The notes under the pieces were generated by a model, which was given only the letters and a program-made list of their open reading frames with translations, ran no database searches and had not been told where the DNA came from. A program made the position numbers and the translations under genes. A stretch of 39,877 bases of DNA from Ignavibacteria bacterium RIFOXYB12_FULL_35_14 (GTDB lineage: Bacteria; Bacteroidota; Ignavibacteria; Ignavibacteriales; Ignavibacteriaceae), in the NCBI GenBank assembly GCA_001803045.1, contig MHAR01000024.1, positions 1 to 39,877 of the forward strand, in the 5' to 3' direction. Positions 8,241 through 15,326 of the stretch are shown piece after piece. The stretch's first letter is position 1; every line of letters begins with the position of its first letter.

Positions 8241-10451
8241 ATGAAAAACAACTTCAATTCTTTCAAGCTAACCATAGCATTTTTGATGATGTTTGCAATT
8301 GCAGGATGTTCCTCCACTTCTGATATTCAGAAATATTCATCATCAAATCAAACCGGTTATTCATGGTTAAATTTAGATACGGTTAAAGCAGGTAAATTTG
8401 ATACCGGAACTATGTGGACTTTTGATTTTCCACCGAAAGATCATTTTTCACAAACATATGATTTTACTCCAGATGATGAATGGTTCAATCATGTAAGACT
8501 CGCTGCTCTTAAATTCGCCACATATTGTTCAGCATCTTTTGTATCAGGCGATGGTTTAGTTATGACAAATAATCATTGTTCGCGTGAGAATATTCTTAAA
8601 GTTACTAGAGAAGGGGAAGATCTGAACGAAACCGGATTTTGGGCTGAAACTCTTGAAGATGAAAGAAAAGTTCCAAGTTTATTTGTTGACCAGCTTGTAC
8701 TTATTAAAGATGTTACGGACGAAGTTCAAAACGCCATTGACAAGGGCTTAACTGAAGAAGAAAAAGTTGCAAATGAAGATAACATAATCGCTGAAATTCA
8801 AGAAAGAGAAGCAGATTCAACAGGATTAAAAGTTAAAGTAACACGGCTATTTCATGGTGGAAAATATTCGCTTTATGGTTATAAAACTTATAAAGATGTT
8901 AGATTAGTTTTTACGCCCGAACATCAGCTTGGATATTTTGGCGGCGATCCCGATAACTTTACATATCCCCGTTATAATCTTGATTGCACTTTTTACCGTG
9001 TTTATGATGATGAAGGTAAACCTTTGAAGACGGATCATTTTTTCAAATGGAGTTCTAAAGGTGCAATGCTTGGTGAACCGGTTTTTGTCGTTGGAAATCC
9101 AGGTACAACAAATCGTCTTCTCACAGTCTCTCAATTAGAATTTCTCAGAGACATCCAATACCCGAGAACAGTTGATATATTAAAAAATCTTGAAAGAAGT
9201 TATTATGAAATGGTGGACAAATATCCTGAGAAAAAAAATAAATTTATGAATCGTGCTTTGGGGTTTTCGAATAGTCGGAAAGCAATCGGTGGGATGCTCG
9301 ATGGTTTAAAAAATCCGGTCTTGCTGCAAAGGAAAAGAGATTTTGAGAAAAAGTTTAAAAGATCAGTTCGGGGAAATCCGAACCTTAGTGCTAAGTATGG
9401 GAATTTGTGGGACAAGATCTCCAAAGTAAATAATGAATCCAGGCTTATTACTAATGAGCTATTTGCTCTATCGCTTAATTCTTTAAGAACTTCCGAATAT
9501 TTTTTTATTGCACAAGATCTCGTTAACCTCGCACAACAAATGCAGCTTCCAACTGATCAAAGAAAAAGCGAATATCAAGCTGAAGAATTAGATAGTATGA
9601 TCGCTTCAATTTTCCCGGAGGATTTGAATGTTGATATGAGCAGGGAATTATTGCTTATTCAAATAAACATGTCTTATAATTATTTGGGAAAGGATTATCC
9701 TTTGCTAAAGAAAATTACAAACGGTAAACAAGGACTCGATGCCGTTAATTATATGTTAGGCAGCTCTTCAGTTACAAGTGCAGAAAAAGTTAAAGCGCTA
9801 ACGAATAAAGGTGCAGATGCTATTTTAAGCTCAGATGACCCTTTCATTTATTTCATAGTTAACTCCAAAACAAGAAGAGATGAGCTATCACAAAAAATGG
9901 CACTGCTTAATGAGCAAGAAGAAGCTTATAACCAGGATTTAGGACGAGCATTGTTCGAAGTTTACGGAACATCCATTCCTCCGGATGCAACTTTTACTCT
10001 TAGAATTTCCGATGGCGTTGTTAAAGGATATGATTATAATGCAACTACTGCTCCGGTATTCACAACTTTTTATGGAATGTATGATCGCTACTACTCATTT
10101 GACAAGAAATTTCCATGGAGCTTACCTGAACGCTGGCAAAATCCTCCTGCTGATTTCGATTTAGAAACACCATTTAACTTCATTACAACAAATGACATAA
10201 TCGGCGGTAATTCCGGCAGCCCAATTATTAATAGAAATGCGGAGATAGTCGGATTAGCATTTGACGGTAATATTGAAAGTCTTCCCGGCAACTTTATTTT
10301 TACTGATGAAAAAAATCGTTGCGTTGGAGTTCATTCGGTTGGAATGATTGAAGCGATAAGAGATATGTACAAAGCGAAAAGATTGAGTGATGAATTGCTC
10401 GGTGGCAAAATGATTTTAACAAAAGAACAGTTAGATGGGGTTGCGCATTAA
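8241..10451 (+). CDS. S46 family dipeptidyl peptidase (DPP7-like), lipoprotein
   Basis: Serine dipeptidyl-peptidase of family S46 (736 aa), releasing dipeptides from peptide N-termini in the periplasm or at the cell surface. The signal has a lipobox, IAGC with Cys23, so membrane anchoring is likely. The trypsin-like fold is split by a long helical insertion, as in the family. The catalytic His is His112 in MTNNHC, and the nucleophile is Ser658 in GGNSGSP. The specificity position 18 residues after the nucleophile is Gly676 in FDGN; DPP11 enzymes carry Arg there, so preference for hydrophobic or aliphatic P1 residues (DPP7/DAP BII type) is expected rather than Asp/Glu. Length is normal. It is a single-gene unit with its own terminator. 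Such enzymes support peptide utilisation in Bacteroidetes-group bacteria. Confidence 0.93.
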   Translation: MKNNFNSFKLTIAFLMMFAIAGCSSTSDIQKYSSSNQTGYSWLNLDTVKAGKFDTGTMWTFDFPPKDHFSQTYDFTPDDEWFNHVRLAALKFATYCSASFVSGDGLVMTNNHCSRENILKVTREGEDLNETGFWAETLEDERKVPSLFVDQLVLIKDVTDEVQNAIDKGLTEEEKVANEDNIIAEIQEREADSTGLKVKVTRLFHGGKYSLYGYKTYKDVRLVFTPEHQLGYFGGDPDNFTYPRYNLDCTFYRVYDDEGKPLKTDHFFKWSSKGAMLGEPVFVVGNPGTTNRLLTVSQLEFLRDIQYPRTVDILKNLERSYYEMVDKYPEKKNKFMNRALGFSNSRKAIGGMLDGLKNPVLLQRKRDFEKKFKRSVRGNPNLSAKYGNLWDKISKVNNESRLITNELFALSLNSLRTSEYFFIAQDLVNLAQQMQLPTDQRKSEYQAEELDSMIASIFPEDLNVDMSRELLLIQINMSYNYLGKDYPLLKKITNGKQGLDAVNYMLGSSSVTSAEKVKALTNKGADAILSSDDPFIYFIVNSKTRRDELSQKMALLNEQEEAYNQDLGRALFEVYGTSIPPDATFTLRISDGVVKGYDYNATTAPVFTTFYGMYDRYYSFDKKFPWSLPERWQNPPADFDLETPFNFITTNDIIGGNSGSPIINRNAEIVGLAFDGNIESLPGNFIFTDEKNRCVGVHSVGMIEAIRDMYKAKRLSDELLGGKMILTKEQLDGVAH

Positions 10452-10470
10452 GAAATGGTTTTTCGTTTGA

Positions 10471-10496
10471 AAGCCGTTCGCAAGACGGCTTTTTTA
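10471..10496 (+). terminator. Rho-independent terminator of the S46 peptidase gene
   Basis: A 7-bp stem (AAGCCGT at 10471-10477, ACGGCTT at 10485-10491) with a seven-base loop is followed directly by a run of T. It starts 19 bases after the stop codon. It is the clearest intrinsic terminator in the window. Confidence 0.85.
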
Positions 10497-10613
10497 TTGG
10501 TTTAACATTCAATTACTAATATTAATTTTTTTACCTTACTAGAAATAACTCAATAGATGAGTTTGCTGAGCAGTATTTGGATGTTGAGTAAAAAGGCTAG
10601 GTGAATTTCATGT

Positions 10614-10892
10614 TTATATTTTACCTCCGTACAGATCTTCTAAAGGAAAAATTAAGTCATAATCATTCCAATTTAGATTACCATCAATTATCTTGAATTG
10701 CCGAAATTTTTTTTCATCTAAGTATTTACGGATTGAAGGATGAAGTGAATTTTCGAGAAACGGCTTGAAATCTACTAATTTTTGCTTGCCGTCACTGAAA
10801 AATATTCTGATTGCACAGTCTCCAATGTAATAGGCAGATTTAATTTCAATCTGTGTGATCATGGAATTATTATAATCTTTTATAATTTTCAT
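10614..10892 (-). CDS. DUF2442-like protein
   Basis: A 92-aa cytoplasmic protein with the shape of DUF2442 proteins: an N-terminal beta-strand region, a central 'FSDGKQKLVDFKPFL' segment where a short sequence element is described as rules for a ligand or partner, then 'FKIIDGNLNWNDYDLIFPLEDLYGG' near the end. Its ATG overlaps the TGA of the upstream DUF4160 gene by four bases, so the two are translationally coupled. DUF4160-DUF2442 pairs recur in accessory regions and are often suggested to be toxin-antitoxin-like; activity is unproven. It sits beside another toxin-antitoxin locus (HicBA). Confidence 0.8.
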   Translation of the reverse strand: MKIIKDYNNSMITQIEIKSAYYIGDCAIRIFFSDGKQKLVDFKPFLENSLHPSIRKYLDEKKFRQFKIIDGNLNWNDYDLIFPLEDLYGGKI

Positions 10893-11194
10893 TTTATACG
10901 CTTATTAATTTTTTCAAATTTAACTTCTTTATGATAGACAAAGTAATCAATCCATTTAACAACAATTTTGTCCGAATACTTTTTTAGAAAATCTTTAAAA
11001 TCTTTTAGTTTATTTCCAATTAAAGGTTTTTTTCCCTTAACCTGCTTAATTCTTATCTCGACTATCTTGCCATTAACCAAGTAGAACTCAGCTTTACTCT
11101 CAAATTCATCGTATTTGGCATGGACATGAATGGGATCATGTTCATTTGAATAGAAAAAAATTAAAATTCCTAGATATTCAAAAACTTTGGGCAT
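10889..11194 (-). CDS. DUF4160-like protein
   Basis: A 101-aa protein with the DUF4160 signature: MPKVFEYLGILIFFYSNEHDPIHVHAKY-type N-terminus with HDPIHVH, then an 'AEFYLVNGKIVEIRI' strand pair, then a lysine-rich helix and 'KWIDYF'. It is first in a two-gene unit with the DUF2442-like gene, overlapping it by four bases. It is probably one half of a toxin-antitoxin-like pair, though biochemical function is not established for the family. The C-terminal 15 residues are strongly basic, as in nucleic-acid binding proteins. Confidence 0.8.
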   Translation of the reverse strand: MPKVFEYLGILIFFYSNEHDPIHVHAKYDEFESKAEFYLVNGKIVEIRIKQVKGKKPLIGNKLKDFKDFLKKYSDKIVVKWIDYFVYHKEVKFEKINKRIK

Positions 11195-11301
11195 TTCTTC
11201 TTCCTAAACAAAATTATCAAAACTATGTTTAGAAATCAATTCACTTACAGTTTAAGTTGAGGATCAAAATTAAACTTCGAGAAGAAAGTGATGCTTCACT
11301 T

Positions 11302-11533
11302 GAAAATAAAATACTGTGCCTGAAGGTGCAGCGAGAAATAAGAAACTAGTGTAACGAAAAAATCAGTCTATATTCTGTTCCTAAGCTTATTTTAAATCCT
11401 TTCTCATCAATGTCTCTCAAATTAAATCCAGCAGCGAGAGAAAAGTTAGCACCGTAATCCCATTCATCAGTATTGCTTAGCGTTCTATCGTTCAGAGCAA
11501 TTATTCCTAATCCTTCCTCAATGAAAAAAATTG
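11302..11533 (-). pseudogene. Truncated, frameshifted copy of the 12142 outer-membrane protein gene
   Basis: This stretch closely matches 12145-12377, the 3' part of the intact outer-membrane protein gene on the same strand, with many shared runs (for example CCTAAGCTTATTTTAAATCC and ATCGTTCAGAGC). The copy lacks one base near 11355-11370 relative to the parent, which breaks the reading frame. It has no 5' half and no start, so it encodes only about 75 codons' worth of the C-terminal barrel strands. The copy and parent flank the HicBA pair in direct orientation, which suggests that a local duplication or an insertion shaped this locus. Confidence 0.8.
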
Positions 11534-11593
11534 GAAATTGGTGCGAGTGATGTCTGAATTTTGGGAGGAAAAAAACTATTGTTGAAACTATTT

Positions 11594-11830
11594 TTACTTG
11601 ATTATTATAATGCTTTTAAAAATCATCTGGTTCAATTTTACCTTGGCGAAGAATCCCTCTTGAGTTCCAATCTTTAATTCTTTATGTAATGGGACAGTAC
11701 ATCCACCCGCGCCTTGCATAGTATCTTTTCTTAGAACAATGTGACTTCCTCGTTGTCTAACTTGTCGGAAGCCAAGTCGTTCGAGCGCTTTGATAGTTTC
11801 GATTCCTGATAGTGTACGTAGATTAGGCAC
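11594..11830 (-). pseudogene. hicA: HicA-family mRNA interferase toxin, frameshifted C-terminus
   Basis: HicA toxins are small double-stranded-RNA-binding-fold mRNA interferases. The first 59 residues fit the family: MPNLRTLSGIETIKALERLGF, then RQRGSH with the catalytic His30, then TVPLHKELKIGT. After GTQEG the frame reads FFAKVKLNQM..., unlike HicA. Adding one base near 11652-11655 restores ILRQGKIEPDDF and a stop at 11616-11618, a normal HicA end and a 71-aa length. A one-base deletion has thus replaced the last 12 residues with a 19-residue unrelated tail. The HicA core and active site survive, so partial function is possible. It overlaps hicB by eight bases. Confidence 0.8.
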
Positions 11831-12035
11831 TTATTGAAGCTTCAAAAGTTGTCCTCAGTATTTTATCAATTTTAGGCATTGGAAATTCTTCAAGATAGAG
11901 TTCGGTGGCTTCTTTTAGATTAGCCAAAGTTTCTTCTAATGAATAACCCTGGCTGACAGTACCCACTTCAGGACACTCTGCCACATACATATCATCTTCC
12001 TTATGCAAAACTGCTGTGAGAGTTTTTGTAGTCAT
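11823..12035 (-). CDS. hicB: HicB-family antitoxin
   Basis: A 70-aa HicB/UPF0150 protein, the partner that binds and neutralises HicA. Features are the N-terminal strand TLTAVLHKEDDMYVAECPEV, the GTVSQGYSLEETLANLKEATELYLEE helix signature, and a short C-terminus without an added DNA-binding domain. The antitoxin gene comes first and its end overlaps the toxin gene by eight bases, as in many hicBA loci with a short HicB. Since its toxin gene appears frameshifted, it may be a relic antitoxin. Confidence 0.85.
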   Translation of the reverse strand: MTTKTLTAVLHKEDDMYVAECPEVGTVSQGYSLEETLANLKEATELYLEEFPMPKIDKILRTTFEASISA

Positions 12036-12141
12036 TAACCAACCTTTTTGTTTTAATTCTAAGAAGCATTTACTATTGATTAGTTACGTATGCGAGTTTA
12101 AAGGAAATTTTAAATATTAACGAGTCATTCAGGTTGATAGC

Positions 12142-12690
12142 TCAGAAAATAAAATACTGTGCCTGAATGTGCAGCGAGAAATAAGAAGCGAGTGTATTAA
12201 AAAAAGTCAAACCGTATTCCGTTCCTAAGCTTATTTTAAATCCTTTCTTATCAAAGTCTCTCAAATCAAATCCGGCAGCGAGAGAAAAGTTAACACCGTA
12301 ATCCCATTCATTTGTTCCGCTGATCGTTCTATCGTTCAGAGCGATCAAACCCAATCCTTCCTCAATGAAAAAGTTTGGGTCGATACTTTGCGAGGTAATT
12401 CCTTTCAGCCCAAATCCTTTTATGAAAGGATAATATCTTTTTGTAGTGTTTGGTAGTATGGAATTAAAATCTGTGTGGTAGAGAAAGTTTACACGAAACG
12501 ATAAGTCTTGATAAAATCCCGGATCGACTTCAAGAAAGAAGGATGAAGAAAAGCTGCCTTTGTTGGTTGTATTTCCGCTGATTACTCCGCCGCCTAAATA
12601 TCCACCAATGCTTATACTTTCTTGGGGCAGCAGTTCTTTCGGTAAAAGCAGCAACGCAAATAGAACGATAATTGATTTAAGGTTTTTCAT
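12142..12690 (-). CDS. Outer-membrane beta-barrel protein
   Basis: A 182-aa protein with a Sec signal peptide (about 1-22, LLLLPKELLPQ) and then alternating amphipathic strands (ISIGGYLGGGVISG, SSSFFLEVDPGF, LSFRVNFLYHTDF, FSLAAGFDLRDF, FKISLGTEYGLTFF, FSLHIQAQYFIF). It ends in Phe, the usual terminal residue for BAM-inserted barrels. An eight-stranded OmpA/OmpW-size barrel is plausible. I see no peptidoglycan-binding domain. Role unknown. A broken partial copy of its 3' half lies 600 bases downstream. Confidence 0.8.
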   Translation of the reverse strand: MKNLKSIIVLFALLLLPKELLPQESISIGGYLGGGVISGNTTNKGSFSSSFFLEVDPGFYQDLSFRVNFLYHTDFNSILPNTTKRYYPFIKGFGLKGITSQSIDPNFFIEEGLGLIALNDRTISGTNEWDYGVNFSLAAGFDLRDFDKKGFKISLGTEYGLTFFNTLASYFSLHIQAQYFIF

Positions 12691-12772
12691 GCAAATTATT
12701 TTTAATTCTTATTGTTCAAGATAAGTTCATAAAAGTACAAATGAAATAAAGAAAAACATTTCCTGTAACATC

Positions 12773-12800
12773 GTAGGGACACGATGCATCGTGTCCTTAC
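12773..12800. repeat. 28-base near-perfect palindrome upstream of gldC
   Basis: GTAGGGACACGATG (12773-12786) is followed directly by its reverse complement (12787-12800) with a single mismatch. The core is similar to the palindrome at 13257-13280, on the other side of gldC. It belongs to the short interspersed 'GGGACAC...GTGTCC' palindromes and has no coding capacity. Confidence 0.7.
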
Positions 12801-12849
12801 AATCTCAGTTCAATTTCTTAGATTTGCATAAACAAATTTTGGAGTTCAC

Positions 12850-13185
12850 ATGCTTTCTAAAAACGAAATTCATCTTACTATAGATTTAGACGACAACAAA
12901 GTCCCAACACGCATTCAATGGGAAGCTCCCGATTCCGGCAAAACTGGAAAGAAAGACTGTTCTTCTCTCATGCTGTCAATTTGGGATAATAAAGAAAAGG
13001 TAACCTTGGGAATTGATCTGTGGACAAAAGATATGATGGTTGAAGATATGAACGTCCATGTTCATCAAACACTATTAAAAATGGCTGATACATATTTACG
13101 CGCAACTAAAAATTCCGATGCTACAAAGTTGATTGAAGATTTCAGCGCCGAGTTTGCAAACAAGGTCGGGATTATAAAAAAGTAG
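12850..13185 (+). CDS. gldC: Gliding motility-associated protein GldC
   Basis: A 111-aa cytoplasmic protein with the GldC signature: an N-terminal LTIDLDDNKVPTRIQWEAPDSG segment, LMLSIWDNKEKVTLGIDLWTKDM, then a helix MNVHVHQTLLKMADTYLRAT. GldC accompanies the T9SS/gliding genes in Bacteroidota but is an accessory factor of unclear mechanism. It is not itself a channel or motor component. Here it stands alone, without gldB next to it, between two palindromic repeats. It agrees with the presence of T9SS-sorted proteins in this window. A GGAG site lies six to seven bases before ATG. Confidence 0.88.
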   Translation: MLSKNEIHLTIDLDDNKVPTRIQWEAPDSGKTGKKDCSSLMLSIWDNKEKVTLGIDLWTKDMMVEDMNVHVHQTLLKMADTYLRATKNSDATKLIEDFSAEFANKVGIIKK

Positions 13186-13192
13186 CATTTTA

Positions 13193-13239
13193 AACCTTTG
13201 AGGTTACACCGATTGGGAGTGGCGCAAACCTTGAAGGTT
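13193..13239. repeat. Two small AACCTT-AAGGTT palindromes
   Basis: AACCTTTGAGGTT (13193-13205) and AACCTTGAAGGTT (13227-13239) are short self-complementary units 34 bases apart just after gldC. The same core recurs as an inverted pair at 13618-13664. They look like a small interspersed intergenic repeat family. Confidence 0.5.
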
Positions 13240-13256
13240 ACGCAAATCGAGTTATT

Positions 13257-13280
13257 AGGGACACAGCACGCTGTGTCCCT
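13257..13280. repeat. Palindrome between gldC and the pspC-like gene
   Basis: AGGGACACAGC and GCTGTGTCCCT form an 11-bp stem with a two-base loop. It lies between convergent genes and could act as a bidirectional transcription terminator for gldC and the PspC gene. It is related in sequence to the palindrome at 12773-12800. Confidence 0.6.
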
Positions 13281-13287
13281 ACTTTAA

Positions 13288-13485
13288 TTAAACCATAGAG
13301 TTATTCGAATCCGGTGGCATTATTATCCAGAGAATAATGTAAATCAAAATTCCTGGGAATGCAGCGCTGAGAATTGAGACTATAACATATCCAACCCGAA
13401 CTAATGTAACATCCCAGTTTAGCCATTCAGCAATTCCCGCGCAAACTCCGGCAATCATAGAATTTTTAGATCTTTTTAAAGGCAT
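13288..13485 (-). CDS. PspC-domain membrane protein
   Basis: A 65-aa PspC-domain protein. The N-terminal half has the family signature KRSKNSMIAGVCAGIAEWLNWDVTLVRVGYVI, and one or two helices (about 34-58, FPGILIYIILWIIMPP) place it in the inner membrane. PspC proteins sense or respond to envelope stress; short stand-alone forms are common in Bacteroidetes-group genomes and their role is not known. I chose ATG at 13483-13485 because AAGGTGAG lies about seven bases upstream of it; an in-frame TTG two codons earlier is too close to that site. Confidence 0.85.
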   Translation of the reverse strand: MPLKRSKNSMIAGVCAGIAEWLNWDVTLVRVGYVIVSILSAAFPGILIYIILWIIMPPDSNNSMV

Positions 13486-13549
13486 AATCAACTCACCTTA
13501 ATTTTTATTTTCAGAAGCTTTCGATGGTTCATGGCAATTGTGTAATTAA

Positions 13550-13597
13550 ATATGCCAGATTTTGAAACGGGAGTTGCTTTGCAGAAATCTGGCATAT
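13550..13597. repeat. 13-bp inverted repeat
   Basis: ATATGCCAGATTT (13550-13562) and AAATCTGGCATAT (13585-13597) are perfect inverted copies around a 22-base loop. It lies in the gap between the NagZ-like gene and the PspC gene. No T-run follows. It is a palindromic intergenic repeat or a hairpin terminator for the NagZ operon. Confidence 0.55.
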
Positions 13598-13617
13598 CTG
13601 CAATTCCAGCATTTAGC

Positions 13618-13664
13618 AACCTTCGAGCTTGCTTGGTGGAATCACTGCCCTAACCTCGAAGGTT
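13618..13664. repeat. Inverted pair overlapping the end of the NagZ-like gene
   Basis: AACCTTCGAG (13618-13627) and CTCGAAGGTT (13655-13664) form a perfect 10-bp inverted repeat. The right arm lies inside the last codons of the NagZ-like gene (stop at 13650-13652), so the repeat may have replaced the original end of that gene. Confidence 0.5.
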
Positions 13665-15326
13665 TCTTCTTCTCAGAATAGAAATCGGAAGCTTGCCTCG
13701 AATCTCAATCTCTCCCGTCAAAGCTTTCAACATTGCTTTCTGAGTTACTTTCGTATCGCCAAATCCGCATAAGTAAGTATTTACTTTCGGAAACAAAGAT
13801 AATAAATAAGGATTACCAAAACTTATTAGTACAGTCGGAATTTTCATGCTAAGTAATTTTTGAATGAATGTTTCATGCTTCTTTGATAAGCTGACAGTTC
13901 CTTGATATGCTTTCACTTTTATAAAAGAGGAAAGTACGAGTAAATCAGCCTCTTTAGCGGCTTCCAAAACTTTATCGTAATAATCATCATTTGTTTGTTC
14001 GTGAACTAATGCTCGCATTGAACGCGGAAATTTTGCTTGAAATAGTGATTGGAAAAATTCGTCATATTCATTTCCTAATCCTTCTGTAATGGTTATGCAG
14101 AAAATTGTTTCATATTTTGATTTATCAATCGGAATTATTCGTTTATCATTCTTAACCAGAGTGATTGATTTTTCAGCAATTGTTTCTGCTAAAGCAAAAT
14201 GCTTTTTTGTGCTAACAGTCTTAGGTATATCATTTAAGTTTATGAAGCGGTTCTCATGTATCTTAAGCCATCGCTTGGCACCTAAAAGTTTTCTAAGGCT
14301 ATGATCAATTCTTACCTCACTAATTTCGCCATGTTTGGCTGCTGTGTGTAAAGCTTCAACTGCAATTTCTTCATCTGGAGGAAAGAGAATGAGATCATTC
14401 CCTGCATTGAAAGCCGTTACCACTGCCTCTGCAGCAGAAAAGTTTTTACAAACAGAATCCATATTCATCGCATCTGTAACAATTAAGCCATCAAATTTCA
14501 TTTTATTCTTAAGTATATCAGTTATTACCTTTTGTGAAAGAGTTGCAGTGAGCTTTGAATTCTTTTCTATTCCTGGAATTCCAAGATGTCCAACCATAAT
14601 TGAATGAACACCTGCTTTAATCGAAGCTGTAAAGGATACAAGTTCATTTTGAAGAAGTGATTTTATATTTCCTTTGATTGTTGGGATTTCTAAATGTGAA
14701 TCAATGTGAGTATTTCCATGTCCCGGAAAATGTTTTGCAGTAGTAAGGACTCTCGCTGAAGTTGTCCCTTTGATGAAAGCCGAACAAAAATCCGAAGCAA
14801 TTTTTTTATCCTCAGAAAAAGCACGAATGTTTATGATAGGATTTTCAGGATTATTGTTTATATCAGCGACCGGTGCATAATTTTGATGAACCCCAATTGC
14901 GCGTGCTTCTTCTGCTATTGCTTTGCCAAGCTTAAATGCCAGTGTTAAATTTCCTGTTGCGGCAAGCGCCATAGCATAAGGAAATTCTAATCCATCCTTT
15001 AATCGCATTCCAAGTCCGCGCTCAAAATCCGATGCAATGAGAAGGGGAAGATCAGCTAATGCTTGCATTTTATTTGTAAGCACAGCCTGATTCATAATAT
15101 CGCCGGAAAAGAAAATCAAACCGCCGACTTTCAAATCTTTTACCAATCTTTCAAGTCTTCTGTACTCTGCAGAATCTTCGCTCAGAAAATTTCCCAGAAC
15201 CCAGGGTATGACAAGCTGTGCACACTTCTCTCGGAGAGATAGGTTATCAATCGTATTCTCAATCCAATTTTTATCTTCTTGAGTTAGATCAAATATTGAA
15301 GGATAAGAAAAATTCTTTTTTATCAC
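13650..15326 (-). CDS. nagZ: Glycoside hydrolase family 3, NagZ-like beta-N-acetylhexosaminidase
   Basis: A GH3 enzyme (558 aa) expected to remove N-acetylglucosamine from anhydro-muropeptides. No signal peptide is seen, consistent with cytoplasmic action after AmpG uptake. The NagZ hallmark KHFPGHGNT starts at residue 198, followed by Asp209-Ser-His211, the acid/base dyad on the flexible loop. The nucleophile is Asp285 in VTDAMNM. Residues from about 390 form a second GH3 C-terminal domain, so the protein is longer than one-domain NagZ of enterobacteria and resembles two-domain NagZ enzymes of Gram-positives and Bacteroidetes. The start is GTG at 15324-15326, overlapping the upstream TGA by four bases (GTGA), so it is coupled to the serine hydrolase. 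An inverted repeat overlaps its 3' end. Confidence 0.88.
   Translation of the reverse strand: MIKKNFSYPSIFDLTQEDKNWIENTIDNLSLREKCAQLVIPWVLGNFLSEDSAEYRRLERLVKDLKVGGLIFFSGDIMNQAVLTNKMQALADLPLLIASDFERGLGMRLKDGLEFPYAMALAATGNLTLAFKLGKAIAEEARAIGVHQNYAPVADINNNPENPIINIRAFSEDKKIASDFCSAFIKGTTSARVLTTAKHFPGHGNTHIDSHLEIPTIKGNIKSLLQNELVSFTASIKAGVHSIMVGHLGIPGIEKNSKLTATLSQKVITDILKNKMKFDGLIVTDAMNMDSVCKNFSAAEAVVTAFNAGNDLILFPPDEEIAVEALHTAAKHGEISEVRIDHSLRKLLGAKRWLKIHENRFINLNDIPKTVSTKKHFALAETIAEKSITLVKNDKRIIPIDKSKYETIFCITITEGLGNEYDEFFQSLFQAKFPRSMRALVHEQTNDDYYDKVLEAAKEADLLVLSSFIKVKAYQGTVSLSKKHETFIQKLLSMKIPTVLISFGNPYLLSLFPKVNTYLCGFGDTKVTQKAMLKALTGEIEIRGKLPISILRRRNLRG

Noticed and set aside
10530-10600. Short frame ending IDEFAEQYLDVE before a stop
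   Set aside because: It has no start and is too short to assign; it could be a remnant of a gene, but nothing supports it.
12773-13280. CRISPR-like repeats
   Set aside because: The repeats are palindromic, irregularly spaced and flank genes; there are no unique spacers of equal length and no cas genes.
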